The notes beneath the pieces are model-generated. The model did not search any database and was not told the DNA's origin. It worked only from the letters and a program-made list of their open reading frames with translations. 64,000 nt of DNA from Fagopyrum homotropicum (taxonomy: Eukaryota; Streptophyta; Magnoliopsida; Caryophyllales; Polygonaceae), in contig BSWB01000005.1 in the NCBI GenBank assembly GCA_033239125.1, forward strand, positions 19,521,447 through 19,585,446, in the 5' to 3' direction. Position 1 is the stretch's first letter; every line of letters starts with the position of its first letter. The translations under genes and the position numbers were made by a program. This document shows positions 11,741 to 23,121 of this stretch, piece after piece.

Positions 11741-14235
11741 CTTAACCGAATTATATAGTGTAAGTAAGGGTCAAACCCAAGAGAGTTTAGTCAAGTTTTG
11801 ATTAGATTCAATTACCGAATTGTAACCAAAGGGGGAGGGGGTTGAATTGTAGGAAAACAATACAAAAGCGATTAGAAAGTAAGCAAAGATGGTGATAATA
11901 TGTATGATTAAAGTGCTACACTAGGTTGGATCTTACCATGCATACTACTTGGTTGATTCTTTTTAGAAGCAATTCATCAATGTTCTCATCTTGATCATTG
12001 ATATGTGTTAAGCCAACCGGTATTTGTTTTCCACTAAGTGTGCGTGCAAATAAGCTTTATATTTATAAAACTAGAATAAAAGCAAGCGAACCCGCAGTGT
12101 ACGGATCGGTGTAGATTAGCAAGTATTCCAGAGTATTGAACTCAGGGATTTGGTGAAACAAAATCCAATTTCAAGTTGTCAAGCAAGTAAAGATATAAAG
12201 CTTTGCAAATATTAGGAAAACAACAACCCTAAAGATCCAGGCATCAAATTGTGGCAATCGATTCAAGATATACTAAAGAATTAAGGACAGAGTCAAGAAT
12301 TGCAAAGGTATACTAAAGCAAGGCAATGTACGATGAAGTTCCAAAACCTTATGTGTCTCATCCAAGGACTCTCTCTATAAAGGTTGTTGAGTCTGCAGTA
12401 TAGAAAAGACGGGATGTCAATCCATCTTCAATATCAAAACCTAAGAAAAGGGCTAAACTTCCGCCACAAGCAATCTCCAAATCTCCAATCCGGCGGCGCT
12501 TCCGCAACTTTCGGCAGTCAATCCACCCAAAGCAAAGTGCTCCAAAACAAGGGTAAGCTGAGGACTACTGAAATTCTCTTTTCCAGTCTTTTTATAAGGC
12601 GAGAAAAAGATACCGTCAAGACCCAATACGTAAATGTTGTGGCAAATAATGACACGTCAAAAGATTGCCTAAATCACGGTCTCACAACCTTTCACGACCG
12701 TGATTTAGAGTGTGGAAATGGATTACGGTATCTCATGCTTTCCACGACCGTAATTTAGACCGTGTAAGTTACTGGAGTGCCTCAAACTCTCTTCCACGTT
12801 CATGATGCCAAGTCCACGGCCGTGGTTTAGAGCGTGGACTTCAATTCTTCTTCTCCACGGCCGTAATTCAGGGCGTGGAAGTGTATAATGCATGTTGTTG
12901 CCTTTGTTTCGTGTCATTCTTCATCCTAGCTCCTTCCTTAGCTTCCTTGATGTATCTCCTAATCCTCGAACATGATCGATTACTCCCTTTCCTCTCTCAA
13001 ATGTTCCGATTCCAGCTCTTATTCACCTATAATCTACACAAAGCTAGTGTAGACTTCCATATCGACAAAATAGATGAACAAGCTAACAACTGCTTCAAAA
13101 CTTCATCCATGTACACAATAAAAAGGGGAAAACAACCAAAATAAGTGCCTAGATTATCGCCATATTTCATGCTAACAGCATTAAAACAACTTAACTAGAT
13201 TATTGATCCGTAAACCTACAAGATCAAAGCACAAGTTAGCATTCTAGTAAAGATAAAGATATATAAAGAAGAATAAACAAACCCTTAATCTTTCTTTATA
13301 GTTATGTTCCTTTCCCTTAGATAATTACAACCAGCTTTTACCTAGGGGTTCATTACTAGATTAAGGACCCGAACCCGGAATCGTTTAACCCTAGTACTTT
13401 GCATGCATTAGTACACTTGAGGTGATCGATCTAAGTGAACATAAGTTAAAGCTCAAGGAAACATAATACAAATGGATTGAATTAAACTTCTAATTATAAA
13501 AGGCTTACAACCAAATAGCAATGCAGCTTTAATCAACCCAATGTAGCAAAGGAAACTTAGAAACTCTTTACAATGGCACTTAGAAATATAGTGCTTTTTG
13601 GGGGGGGGGAATGTGGATGATTCTAGCAATCAGCCAAAGGCTCTATTTATACTACCAAATGCATTCAAAGGGAGTAAATGGGTTGTCTAAACAACCACCT
13701 TAAATGTCATAAAGGTGGTGCAAACAGCCGGAGTTAAGTCCTCTGATGCTAAACCGCAGGACGGGCTTCAGGGCCGCAGGGGTGGTTTAGGCCAAAACGT
13801 TCCAACTTCTTCTTTGCTGCTAGGGTGACTTGACAATCCTACTGGGGCGGGTTCTTTAATGCTCTTGAACGTCTTACTCTTCATCTTCGTGTCGTTTCTG
13901 ATGATGACCCGCAGGGGCGGCCCAATGTCACTGCAGGGGCGGTGACACTGGCTCTTTGGCTTCACAGGTCCGCTGGCAAGGGCGCAGGTAGGGGCGCTGG
14001 GGTGCCGGCTTTGCTTCTTCAGGCTGAGTCACGGCAGGAGCGGCCAGAGGCAGGCCGTAGGGGCGGTGACAAGCTTCTTCTAGGCGTTGGCGAAGGCGCA
14101 GGTTGCGGTGACACTACACTCCGACAATGGATTTCAATCCTAAAATCAATCGGAAATAGGATGAGTAGCCAACCGATCTTAAATCTAGGCTCAGAATGTC
14201 CCTACTTTTAATGTAGGAACTTATTACCTCCAACA
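11741..14235 (-). repeat. Older LTR (minus), broken by a solo LTR and by the Athila-like element
   Basis: Read on the minus strand, the sequence begins TGTTGGAGGTAATAAG at 14235, has a TATA box (AGTATAAATAGAGCC, about 13640-13654) and ends in a typical R-U5 stretch (CTCTTGGGTTTGACCC, then TTACTTACACTATA) at 11770-11745, where the Athila-like element interrupts it. The solo LTR 12025-13177 is inserted in it. About 100-480 bp upstream of the TATA box there are some eight copies of a GCAGGGGCGG-like word (13754-14110). No partner LTR or coding region was found, so this may be a solo LTR or a fragment; the exact left end is unknown. Confidence 0.5.
12025..13177 (-). repeat. Solo LTR related to the Athila-like LTR
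   Basis: On the minus strand it runs TGTTAGCATGAAATATGG ... TTAGTGGAAAACA, 1153 bp. Both ends and the GAACCCGCAGTGTACGGATC block match the LTRs at 10081-11740 and 34993-39162. Flanks GTATT (12020-12024) and GCATT (13178-13182) look like a 5-bp target duplication with one transition. A TATA box lies at about 12592-12598. Palindromes and half-sites lie upstream (12674, 12691-12703, 12741, CCACGGCCGTGG at 12814-12825, 12855-12866). No internal region is left, as expected after LTR-LTR recombination. Confidence 0.75.
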
Positions 14236-14332
14236 GGTGAGTAAGGAAGTACACGAAAGAAGTTTGCCATATAAACTTTCATTCAAGATCGACAACAATC
14301 TTTCAAGGTAAACTAGGGTTATTATTAGGACC

Positions 14333-14578
14333 ATGCATTCCCGATTAGTTGGAGGAGAGCATACCCAAGCAATGGAAGACATCATGCCCATAAAGCTTAG
14401 AAAAAAAAATCAAATGGAATCAAAATATCACCGTGAGGATAGACCGTTGACCGAATATGATATCATCTTTAAAACTCCACCTCAAAGTAAGTCGAGCAGT
14501 AGAAGGAAATTAGGTCAAGTGTCCATTTTGAAGCCCGGGTTTAATAAAGATCTAGTCAACACACCCGGTATAAATTGA
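14333..14578 (+). CDS. Hypothetical short ORF, possible host exon
   Basis: An ATG-started frame of 81 codons, basic and hydrophilic, containing EDRPLTEYDIIFKTPP and a basic SSSRRK segment. No signal peptide or membrane segment is visible and I do not recognise a family. It lies in the short non-repetitive-looking stretch between the older LTR (ending 14235) and the LINE (from 14764). It could be an exon of a host gene cut by these insertions or a chance ORF. The 200 bp upstream contain a possible intron (GTAAAC...TTATTATTAG) too short to trust. Confidence 0.2.
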   Translation: MHSRLVGGEHTQAMEDIMPIKLRKKNQMESKYHREDRPLTEYDIIFKTPPQSKSSSRRKLGQVSILKPGFNKDLVNTPGIN

Positions 14579-14763
14579 TTATACATTAAAAAAGAGTACA
14601 AACATCGTCTTAGTTTAGAGTATTGTGCATCCTCATAACTTGTCATCATATTACTTTTTGTCAATTTTTATTTGGTTTGACCATTTGTTTCTTAAATATA
14701 GTTGTTTAGCCAGAACTTTGTTTTTGGCTAGTTCATGTACATAGGTAACAAACACTAAATATA

Positions 14764-17700
14764 TTTTTTTTTTTGAAATGTTAATTGTATTGAGTATGGA
14801 TATACAAGTTGGGATCAGAACACTTGTTCAGGTTACATTTTCCATGGACTAGGATCATAAACAGCAGATCAAAATCAGACAATGGAGTGAGGCCAACAAC
14901 CTCATTCAAGGTGGATATTCAGCAGCCCAGCGGTGTGGATGGAGTGGGGAGATCGATCCTTCCAAGAGGCTTCAAAGTGCTGCTTAATAGACTTAATGAT
15001 GTTGGCAGCACAGTCGATGGCTCTAGTGAATTCCTCATTGTAGAGCAGGTTATTACGTGCAGCCCAGACATGGTAAATAAACGAGATTATGGATGCAATC
15101 CTAATGCTGTCGATCATCTTCAACTTGTGAGTGGTACTGGAGCTCAGCCAGTTCCAAAAACTTGCAATATAGGGGGCAGGGAAAGGTGTTCTAGTCCATC
15201 TTGACACTATGTCAAGGACCAGGGATCCATAGCTACAATGAGACCAAAGGTGCTCATCATTTTCAGGTGCACTCTTGCAAAGCTTACAAGTATCGTTTTC
15301 AGTCAAGTTCCAGGCCTTGATCCTTGCCAACGTAGGCAGTCTTTTAAGGGCTGCAATCCAGGCAATATAGTTGCACTTTGGAATGTTTGAGCGAAGCCAG
15401 ATTGCCTTGAAAGGGTTCGGGGTCGCAGGGGCTGGAGTGGGCTTGAAAAGGTCATATACTTGCTTATGTGAGAAAGAGCAGTTCGAGTTAGCTAGCAACA
15501 TTCCACGCCCTCCCAAAGCCTGGATATCATCTCTGATAGTAAGTAAGCTTTTCCAGAAGGCACTATGGTGGGGTTTTGGCCTACAGTTCCATATGCAATG
15601 GTTCCCTTTGAGTGTGTGTTTTGCAAGCCATTGAGTCCAGATGCTAGAGTCACCTCTATCAATATCATAGATTAGCCGAGAGAGAGCCACCTTGTTTTGA
15701 GTATGCAAGTCAGGGAATCCAAGACCACTATTAGACTTAGGGGAGCAGATGGTATGCCAGGCGATCAAAGCTCTCTTGCTGTTCTCTATGCCCGGCCAAA
15801 AGTAAGAACGAATGAGTTGATTGATCATACTTATGACCTTAGCAGGCATCAGAAACATGGTACTCCAGTACTAATTGATTGAGAATAGAATGGACTGAAC
15901 GAGCTGAGCCCTCCCAGCATAAGAGAGATTCTTTGCACTCCAGGATTGAATGCGCTTAGTGACTTTGTGTATCAAGGGAATGTAGTCATGAATTAGGAGT
16001 CTACTGCTCCCAATTGGAACTCCCATGTAGAGGAAAGGAAGAGTTCCAATGGCCATACCTGTGATGTGGGAAGCACGATTAATCTCATCCTCCAACATTC
16101 CACCAGTGAAGAGCTGAGACTTAACAGGGTTGATCCTGAGCCCCGAAGCATCACCAAAGGCATCAATAGTCTCTTTTAGAATTTTGATGGAACATAGATC
16201 ACCTCTACATAGCAACAAAAGGTCATCTGTGAATGTAAGGTGGGTAATAGCCGGGGAAGTACATTTCGGATGAAAATTGAACTCCGGGTTTGAAGTATTC
16301 AGTTGGATCAATTTGGTAAGGGATTCCATCACGATCACGAAGAGAGGTGGAGAGAGTGGGCAACCCTGCCTTAACCCACGCCCACCAGGGAAGTGCCCAC
16401 GTAAGGACCCATTGATGTTAACCGAATACGTGGCAGTTGAGATGCATTCTTTTATCAGCCCAATAAAATGATCCGGAAATCCCATTCTTTGTAGACAATG
16501 AATGATGAAATCATGGCTTACAGAATCAAATGCTTTTGAGATGTCCACCTTCATTGCGGCCCTTGGTGATATGTGCTTTCGCCCATATTTATTAAGCAGT
16601 TCTTGGCAAACCAATACGTTGTGTTTGATCGATCTCTTGGAGACAAACGCACTTTGGTTGAAGCTGATGATGTTGGGAAGCACAGCATTCAGTCTAGCTG
16701 AGAGAATTTTGGAAATCATCTTGTAGATCGTGTTACAGCATGATATCGGCCTATAATCCGATGGGACAATGGGGCGGTCGTGTTTAGCAATAAGGGATAT
16801 GGATGCGTGGTTCACCTGCATCAGTAGTCTACCATGAATAAAGAAGTCCTGAATAGCATTCATGACATCCGGATGAATGATATCCCAGGCGGACTTAAAG
16901 AATTTGGAGCCATAGCCATCAGGCCCCGGAGCCTTATTATCACCAATACTGAATAGCGCCTTTCTAATCTCGTCCAGAGTGACCATCAGATTCAACAAAT
17001 CAGCATCCCCAGTAGTTAGGGATGGGAGGGTAACATCCATCATAGTTGTTGGGTTCGCTAGTCTTTCTCTACTGAGTGATTGTTTGAAGTGGTTTACAAA
17101 GGCCAAGTCGATGGTTCATTGATCATGGGTGATAGTCCCATCGGTAAGTTGCACTGATTTGATGCTGTTGGAGCTCCTGCGTGCTTTAATACTCCTGAAG
17201 AAGACTGAGGAGCATTGATCACCGTAAGCAATCCAATTAGCCTTAGCAAGCTGGGCCATTGTAATATGCAGGTTATTATAACTTCCTTTCAGGGCCTCCG
17301 ATTGGAGTCTTTCTTCTTCCTGGAGCTCGACGTTATGTGGTGAAGTTTGGAGGCTATTCTGCATTTCATTGAGTTTCCTTTGATGATCTTGTATCCTGGA
17401 ATGGAGCTCTTCGAATTTGGTACTTGGAAATTTTTTGAGTAGTGGCTTGAGTAACTTCAGCTTCCTTGTGAGCTTAAACATGGGGTTTCCTTCAATCTCA
17501 CAATCCCAGGCACTCTTCACCGTTTCCAGGAAAGACTCGTGGTTAATCTAGGCATTGTTGAATCTAAATGAGGCATTCCTATTAGCATTAACCTCCTCAG
17601 GTATGAGTATAGCCGGAGAATGATCCGATACACAGGCATTGTCAAAGTGAGCTTTGGAATGTGGGTAGGAGTCATGCCAGGAGCTATTAGTGATGATACG

Positions 17701-18504
17701 GTCCAATTTGCACCAGATACGAGTTCCAATCTGTTTGTTACTCCAAGTGAACTTACATCCCGAATAGGGAAGATCTGAGAGAATGTTCTGCTCAAAACAG
17801 TTGGCGAGTTCATCCGAGGCTTGAGAGATTGTAGGCAGACCATTTGTTGTTTTTTCGTCCGGGGAAAGTGTAACGTTAAAATCTCCCATCACAGCCCAAG
17901 GAGAAGATTGATTGAGCATTCTAATTGTTGAGATTGTGGACCATAGGTCAGCTCGGTCAGCAGGTGAGTTATGGGCATATACGAAGGATAACTCAATCTG
18001 GACAGTTTGATTTGGATTCGATAGGGGGTTGGAGATCAAACAATGAATGAGTTGATCAGTTATGATGATGGGTTTGAGATGGAGTTTGGATGGGTTCCAC
18101 CAAACCCATATCCTGCAGTTGTGGGAGGTAGAGCCATTCGAGACATGGTTCCAAGAGGGGAAGAGAGATTTTGAGATTCGTATCTCGTTGTTAGAACGAA
18201 GTCTAGTCTCAAGAATAGCCAGAATGTCAAGATTTTGCAACTTTGCAAGAGATTGGATAGCTTTTTGTTTAGCAGGGTCGTTGAGCCCCCTAATGTTCCA
18301 CGAGCAGGATCTAACAATCATTGATACTTTCGGAAATTTCCTTAGATGCACTTGCATCAAGGAAGAGATCAAGGTGATCATTTAAGAGGTTTGAGGGTTG
18401 GGAGAGTGAGCTTTGAGGGGGGACAACTCCTGCGAGAGAAGACGTCTCAGCAAGAGCAATGGGAGAGGTTTGAGTGGTAGGCTCATGAGAAGAGTTAACC
18501 TCAC
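14764..18504 (-). mobile_element. LINE (L1-type), 5'-truncated
   Basis: A 13-bp target duplication, AACACTAAATATA, flanks the element (14751-14763 and 18505-18517). The poly(A) tail appears as 11 T at 14764-14774, so the LINE is on the minus strand. All of ORF2 is present but only about 120 bp lie upstream of it, so ORF1 is almost wholly missing: the truncation expected from incomplete target-primed reverse transcription. It is related to the LINEs at 44642-50110 and 43333-43499, all of which end in the same GAAATG-TTAATTGTATTGA 3' sequence. Confidence 0.95.
14902..18321 (-). pseudogene. LINE ORF2: endonuclease, reverse transcriptase, zf-RVT
   Basis: One frame from the ATG at 18321 to 14902 covers about 1140 codons with three stops and no frameshift: TAG at 17548-17550, TGA at 17116-17118 and TAG at 15871-15873. 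Domains in order: an apurinic-like endonuclease (CSWNIRGLNDPAKQ; VMGDFNVTLSPDEK; SDHSPAIL), the reverse transcriptase (NKAPGPDGYGSKFFKSAW; PLSPPLFVIVME) and a C-terminal zf-RVT region with CKLCKSAPENDEHLWSHC. The catalytic box reads FTDD where the sister LINE has FADD. The TGA and both TAG codons can arise from C-to-T or G-to-A changes. Confidence 0.9.
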
Positions 18505-18517
18505 AACACTAAATATA

Positions 18518-19650
18518 CTGATGTAGTAATGTTGTGAAGATCTCTAATAATATAGATAAAGGTGAGCGATGGAAATACTTGCATAAGAACAAGAACGTCA
18601 ATATTTATGTAAGGATATTGATATTAGTCTGTGACATAATATATTATTAGCCAACATCAATAAATAAATATTCTTATAACACACTAGATCTTATATATAA
18701 AATAAATAAAATAAAAAAGAAAAATAAATAGATCACGTATCAGAATAACTTGGTCTACACATTGAAATAAGTTGATGGTGATCTACATATTACACAAGAG
18801 AAAATTCATCTATGATAATGAAACTCTACTTATAGTGGAGCACTTCATACTAAAGCTGTGATTAGTATTTACAAATTAAAAGCATACAAACTGCTTTTTA
18901 TTAAATTAAAAAATTAAAAATATAAATTGCCTCTTGAAAATGAGACTTCAATAAAATCAACAACTTTTTTTAGCACTATATATGATATGGAATTAATATT
19001 ATGTTGCATCTTGAAAGTGAGCCTTCAGTATATTTGTTAAATTGCATGCTTTTCGTCCACTATGGTATGAAAAAAATCATTAATTTTATATTGGTTCATG
19101 ACAAAAATGAAATAAATAAAATACAATACATGTTCATGGGCTTTTTTCCCCTCTAAATTTGACTAAGAACAAGCCTTTACTAAGAATGGAGTATTTATTA
19201 TTCACATATTCTTTTTCCAATATTGACATTTTAATCATTAAATCGTAACTTAATAAACCGATGATGAAGAAAACATATAAAAGAAAAAGGATTCGGAAAC
19301 AATGTGTACAAGAATAAACGAGACGATAATTACTAAAATCAGATTAAAACGTTAGTTAAAATTTTGTAAAAAAAAAATATTTCTGATTTTTTCATGAAAT
19401 AAAATTATAAAAAAACGCCGTCTTTTTTTGTTATCATTTTGATATTAAATAGGTAGAAACAAGGGAAGCTAATTGGTAGATTTAGTGATTGAGTGGTGGA
19501 GAGGAAACATGTCTGAAATTGCAATATATTATAGTTTACAAAATAATGGAGTATAGATCTACGTGCTTTTCAAAAGCATGCAATTTTGGTTTACTAAAGT
19601 TAGTTAATATAATATGCTACAAAGCCTACAAAACATTGAGTTTTAAAAAA
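18518..19650. other. AT-rich spacer, no gene seen
   Basis: Very AT-rich DNA between the LINE target duplication and the tRNA gene. I see no coding stretch, hairpin-bounded element or long repeat here. It is probably host intergenic sequence. Confidence 0.5.
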
Positions 19651-19723
19651 CGCCCACCGTGGGGCTCGAACTCACGACCACAAGGTTAAGAGCCTTGCGC
19701 TCTACCAACTGAGCTAGACGGGC
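19651..19723 (-). tRNA. tRNA-Lys (anticodon CTT)
   Basis: The 73-nt minus-strand sequence folds as a cloverleaf: acceptor GCCCGTC with GGTGGGC (two G-U pairs), D arm GCTC-AGTTGGTA-GAGC, anticodon arm CAAGG-CTCTTAA-CCTTG with CTT at 34-36, and T arm GTGAG-TTCGAGC-CCCAC. The A and B box promoters (TAGCTCAGTTGG, GTTCGAGCC) are present, and a T run (TTTTT of the opposite strand context) is adjacent. One mismatch (A-C) sits in the T stem where the plant consensus, from memory, has a G-C pair. No intron. Confidence 0.93.
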
Positions 19724-20404
19724 TTTTTGTTTTGTTTTTCCTGTTTATAATCTTGAATGTTGAACGTACACACTCATCATCAGTTAATATACTTGATATC
19801 GATATTTATATGTCACTTATATGATTATATCCATTCCTAATATCTTATAACAAGGCGTTACATACGGGCTAACTTAAATTTTTTTCATATGTCCTTTCTT
19901 TTTACCAAATATTTACTTGGAAAATAATAATTAAATCATTTAACATTTTGTTCATTAATTTGATAATAAAAAAGATACTTTTATAGCTTTAATTACTAAT
20001 ATTTTGCATCGGACAATGTATTTTTGTTAATAATATTTTAATAAAATTAAAATATACTCAGAATTTTTATGTAATTAATGTTATATCATATATTAATTTA
20101 CATAAAGATACACTTTATTATGGACCATTTTTTTTTATTTACCCGGGTAAAATATAAACAATAAATGAAAAAAATAAACTTTATATGTACAACTTTAATG
20201 AGTATTATTTATATTAAATTATTTTATTACATATTAGTTATTAATTAAAACTTTATTATAAATGTAAATGTATGAAAGTACTATAGAATACAAAATAACG
20301 GTTCATATAACAAACCAAATTCATAGGCCTTGATTCAATCCAAGTCCATATACACGATATAATATATATTTAGGAAAATAATTTTATTACAAAGATTTTT
20401 TTCG
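19724..20404. other. AT-rich spacer, no gene seen
   Basis: AT-rich DNA between the tRNA gene and the gypsy fragment. No supported gene or repeat boundary. Confidence 0.5.
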
Positions 20405-21330
20405 TGTTGCCCGGAAACTAGATTTCAACCTCCAGCCAGGCTCGATCTCTTTGTAGCTGAGGCTGCACAGTTATACGTGATATCACCTTCTCTTGCGACG
20501 TCTTTCGAGTAAGAGTATCAGCGACTACATTTGCCTTCCCCGGGTGATATATGATCTCAAGATCAAAGTCCTTGATCAATTCCAAATATCTCCTCTGACA
20601 GTTTTTCAATTCCCGGTGGGCGAATATGTACTTCAGGCTCTTATGGTCTTTAAAAATCTTATACGTCTCCGCATAAAGATAGTGACGCTAGATCTAAAAA
20701 GCATGAACTACTGCAGCTAACGCTAGGTCATGAGTCGTGTAGTTCTCCTCATACGTCTTCAATTGTAGAGACGTGTATGCAATGACCTCACCTCTTTGCA
20801 TCACGGTACATCCCAAGCTCAACTTGGATGCATCACTATATACCACAAAGTCCTCAATACCATCTAGTTGTGCTAATATTGGAGTAGAAGTCATTCTCCT
20901 CTTCAAATCCTCAAAACTCTACTGACACGGCTCGAACCAAACGAATCAAGTGGTTTCCTTAATAGGCAATTAAGTGGTCGGGCTATCAATGAAAACTCTT
21001 CCACAAACCGGCGGTAATGACCCGCTAACCCTAAGATGTTGCGTACCTCCTCAACATTCCTCGGAGGTTTCCATGAAGATACCGACTCGATCTTTGCCGG
21101 ATCAACCTTGATCCCTTCAGTTGTAACCACATGACCAAGAAAATTCACCTCAAACATCTAAAACTCGCACTTGGATAGCTTGACATAAACCTCCTTATCA
21201 TACAGAACTCGTAACACTTTCCTTAAGTGTTTTGTGCGATCCTCTCGACTCCTAGAGTACAACCAGATGTCGTCAATAAACACCGCCACAATCGGCCAAC
21301 TAGTCCCACTACTCATATCAAATTTGGATT
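20405..21330 (-). pseudogene. Ty3/gypsy pol fragment: end of reverse transcriptase and RNase H
   Basis: From 21320 downwards in broken frames: the catalytic block VFIDDIWLYS, then NFLGHVVTTEGIKVDPAKI with LGLAGHYRRFVEEFS (end of the reverse transcriptase), then the RNase H segment STPILAQLDGIEDFVVYSDA and its end DFDLEIIYHPGKANVVAD. The style is that of a Ty3/gypsy (probably chromovirus) pol. Frameshifts and stops separate the pieces. No LTRs, protease or integrase accompany it, so it is an isolated scrap. Confidence 0.85.
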
Positions 21331-21540
21331 ATCTTTTCTTTTGCATACGAAGTTGTAGTTCAGATGACTTGTGCTTGTCAATCGGCCGATTCGTCATCGA
21401 TTCATCAATAATAAAAGTTGAAATTTGTATGTTCATGTCTTTGTAATTTCGCTTGTTTTGGGGTTTAAAGAGTTTGACTTTGCATGACTAATATATATTA
21501 ATACTTCATGAAAATGTTAGAGAAGTTTGAGAGTTTGAAA

Positions 21541-21722
21541 ACATATTGATTTTTATTTAGGTATATAAAAAAATTTTGGCTCCAAAAATATAAAATAGGT
21601 CACATAATATTAAGTTGTAAAACCTCGTCAACTTGTTTATTTTTATTTATGTCTATATAAGTTTTGGACTCCAAAAATATAAAATATTTCACATAATATT
21701 AAAATTTTAAACCTCATCAAAG
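21541..21722. repeat. Imperfect two-copy direct repeat, AT-rich
   Basis: Two units of about 95 bp share TTATTTA-GT-TATA-AA, CTCCAAAAATATAAAATA and CACATAATATTAA blocks. They lie just left of the hAT-like MITE. Origin unknown. Confidence 0.55.
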
Positions 21723-21802
21723 TTTACTATAAAAGAAGCATCTAATGACTCAAAAAGGCAAATAGTGTAGGAAGATAGTCATTTCGAATTTCACCTCACA
21801 CT

Positions 21803-22093
21803 AGACATGGGTCCAGTTCAAACCAAACCGCCGAACCGGCGGTTTAGGTTCGCCGGTTTGGTCATACCGGAGGTTTACGGTTTAGGTTTAGGTTTGGTCT
21901 AAACCGGCGGTTTAACCGACGGTTGAACTTTTTTTTTTATTTTTTTTGACTAACCGTCGGTTAAACCGACGGTTTAGTCAAAAAAGCCGTTGCATTTTAT
22001 TTTATTTTATTTTAAATTTTTTTTAAAAAAAATAGTGGGCCAAACCGCTGGTTTAGGTTAAACCTAAACCGGCGGTTTGAGTTGGGCCGGTTT
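21803..22093. mobile_element. hAT-like non-autonomous element (MITE)
   Basis: The 291-bp segment is flanked by direct repeats ACCTCACACT (21793-21802 and 22094-22103). It starts AGACATGGGTCC and is filled with forward and inverted copies of AAACCGGCGGTTT around a central AACCGTCGGTTAAACCGACGG palindrome (strings of the two half-motifs), ending GGGCCGGTTT. hAT elements give 8-bp duplications (CTCACACT would fit), and TAGACATGGG is a common start of plant hAT MITEs (from memory). No coding capacity. Confidence 0.65.
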
Positions 22094-22103
22094 ACCTCAC
22101 ACT

Positions 22104-23121
22104 CGAATTCGAAGGAAATAGGAAGCTTTTCTACAGATTCTGAAGATAAATGAATCTTGAAGTTTCTACCCTCTCTTAAGGCGATTATAATTTATCAATT
22201 GCTTGCTTCAGTTTTCATCTTTATCTCACTACATATTCATCAAATATATAATGACGATTTGAGTTTGCATGTTCCAAATGAGCCGGGCTTTCACTTATGA
22301 GGAAGTCAAAACCAAATTAGATGATAATTTGTTCAGAATTTTTGTTTATTCCGTTTTTCGACATGAAGAGGAAACAATACCCTAGATCAAGTCTCCAGAA
22401 AGATGAGTATGCTATAATGGTTTCTTATTCAGATTTTGGATCTTATTATTTTTATTTCTCATATTTATGTTTTTCAGATGATGCTAAGATTTCTCGGGTC
22501 CGAATTACTAGAAATTGAATAAATGAGAAATTTTCCAGTAATGATCTCTTATATTATGTGAAGTATAGTTAGGCTTATACAAATTCAGGTCAGCCCGTCC
22601 ATCCGTCCGGAAAAAAAAAAAAACATGGACATATACAACTAGTTTGGTATGTTCAGGCCTGACCCAGCCCAACTCGTATTTTTGTGGGACGGGTTGGGTA
22701 AACATTTTGGCCTGGCCCGACCTGAACCGACCTACCCAACCCCAATACTTTTTCAGCTAGTAAGTCGAAGCTATATATACCCCTTAATGGCTTAACACAA
22801 GTTCTTATAACCGAGCTAGAATTAATCTCACTTGTCTTACCAAATTGGCATGTCATTATTGAAACCATAAGGCCACATTATACTAATAAAGAGCTTCTAA
22901 CAAGACACATATTGCCGTCTTTCCTTCCAAACAAAAAATGTGAGAGATACATCACAATTTAACTTGATCTACAAATAAGATTAGTCTAGATCACACAAAA
23001 TGTACGCTTCTTGCTACAAATGAGATTAGTCAAGGTTTGTGAGCACTCATCGAGATGCATAGCATAAGTTAACTGAGATAACAGAAACCGCGACAAATTC
23101 TCTGGATCATGAGAGTATTTC
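22104..23121. other. Non-coding stretch downstream of the SHH gene
   Basis: No gene seen. Around 22660-22745 there is a GC-rich stretch with GGCCTGACCC, GGACGGGTTGGGT and GGCCCGACC repeats that resembles another degraded hAT-type MITE, without clear ends. The SHH 3' untranslated region should lie just left of 23122, but no polyadenylation signal stood out. Confidence 0.45.

Noticed and set aside
13603..13613. Long G run (about 10 G)
   Set aside because: A homopolymer inside an LTR, without the spaced G tracts of a convincing quadruplex; could also be sequencing noise.
22321..22518. ORF of 65 codons downstream of the SHH gene
   Set aside because: No recognisable motif, AT-rich codons and no splice context; treated as chance.
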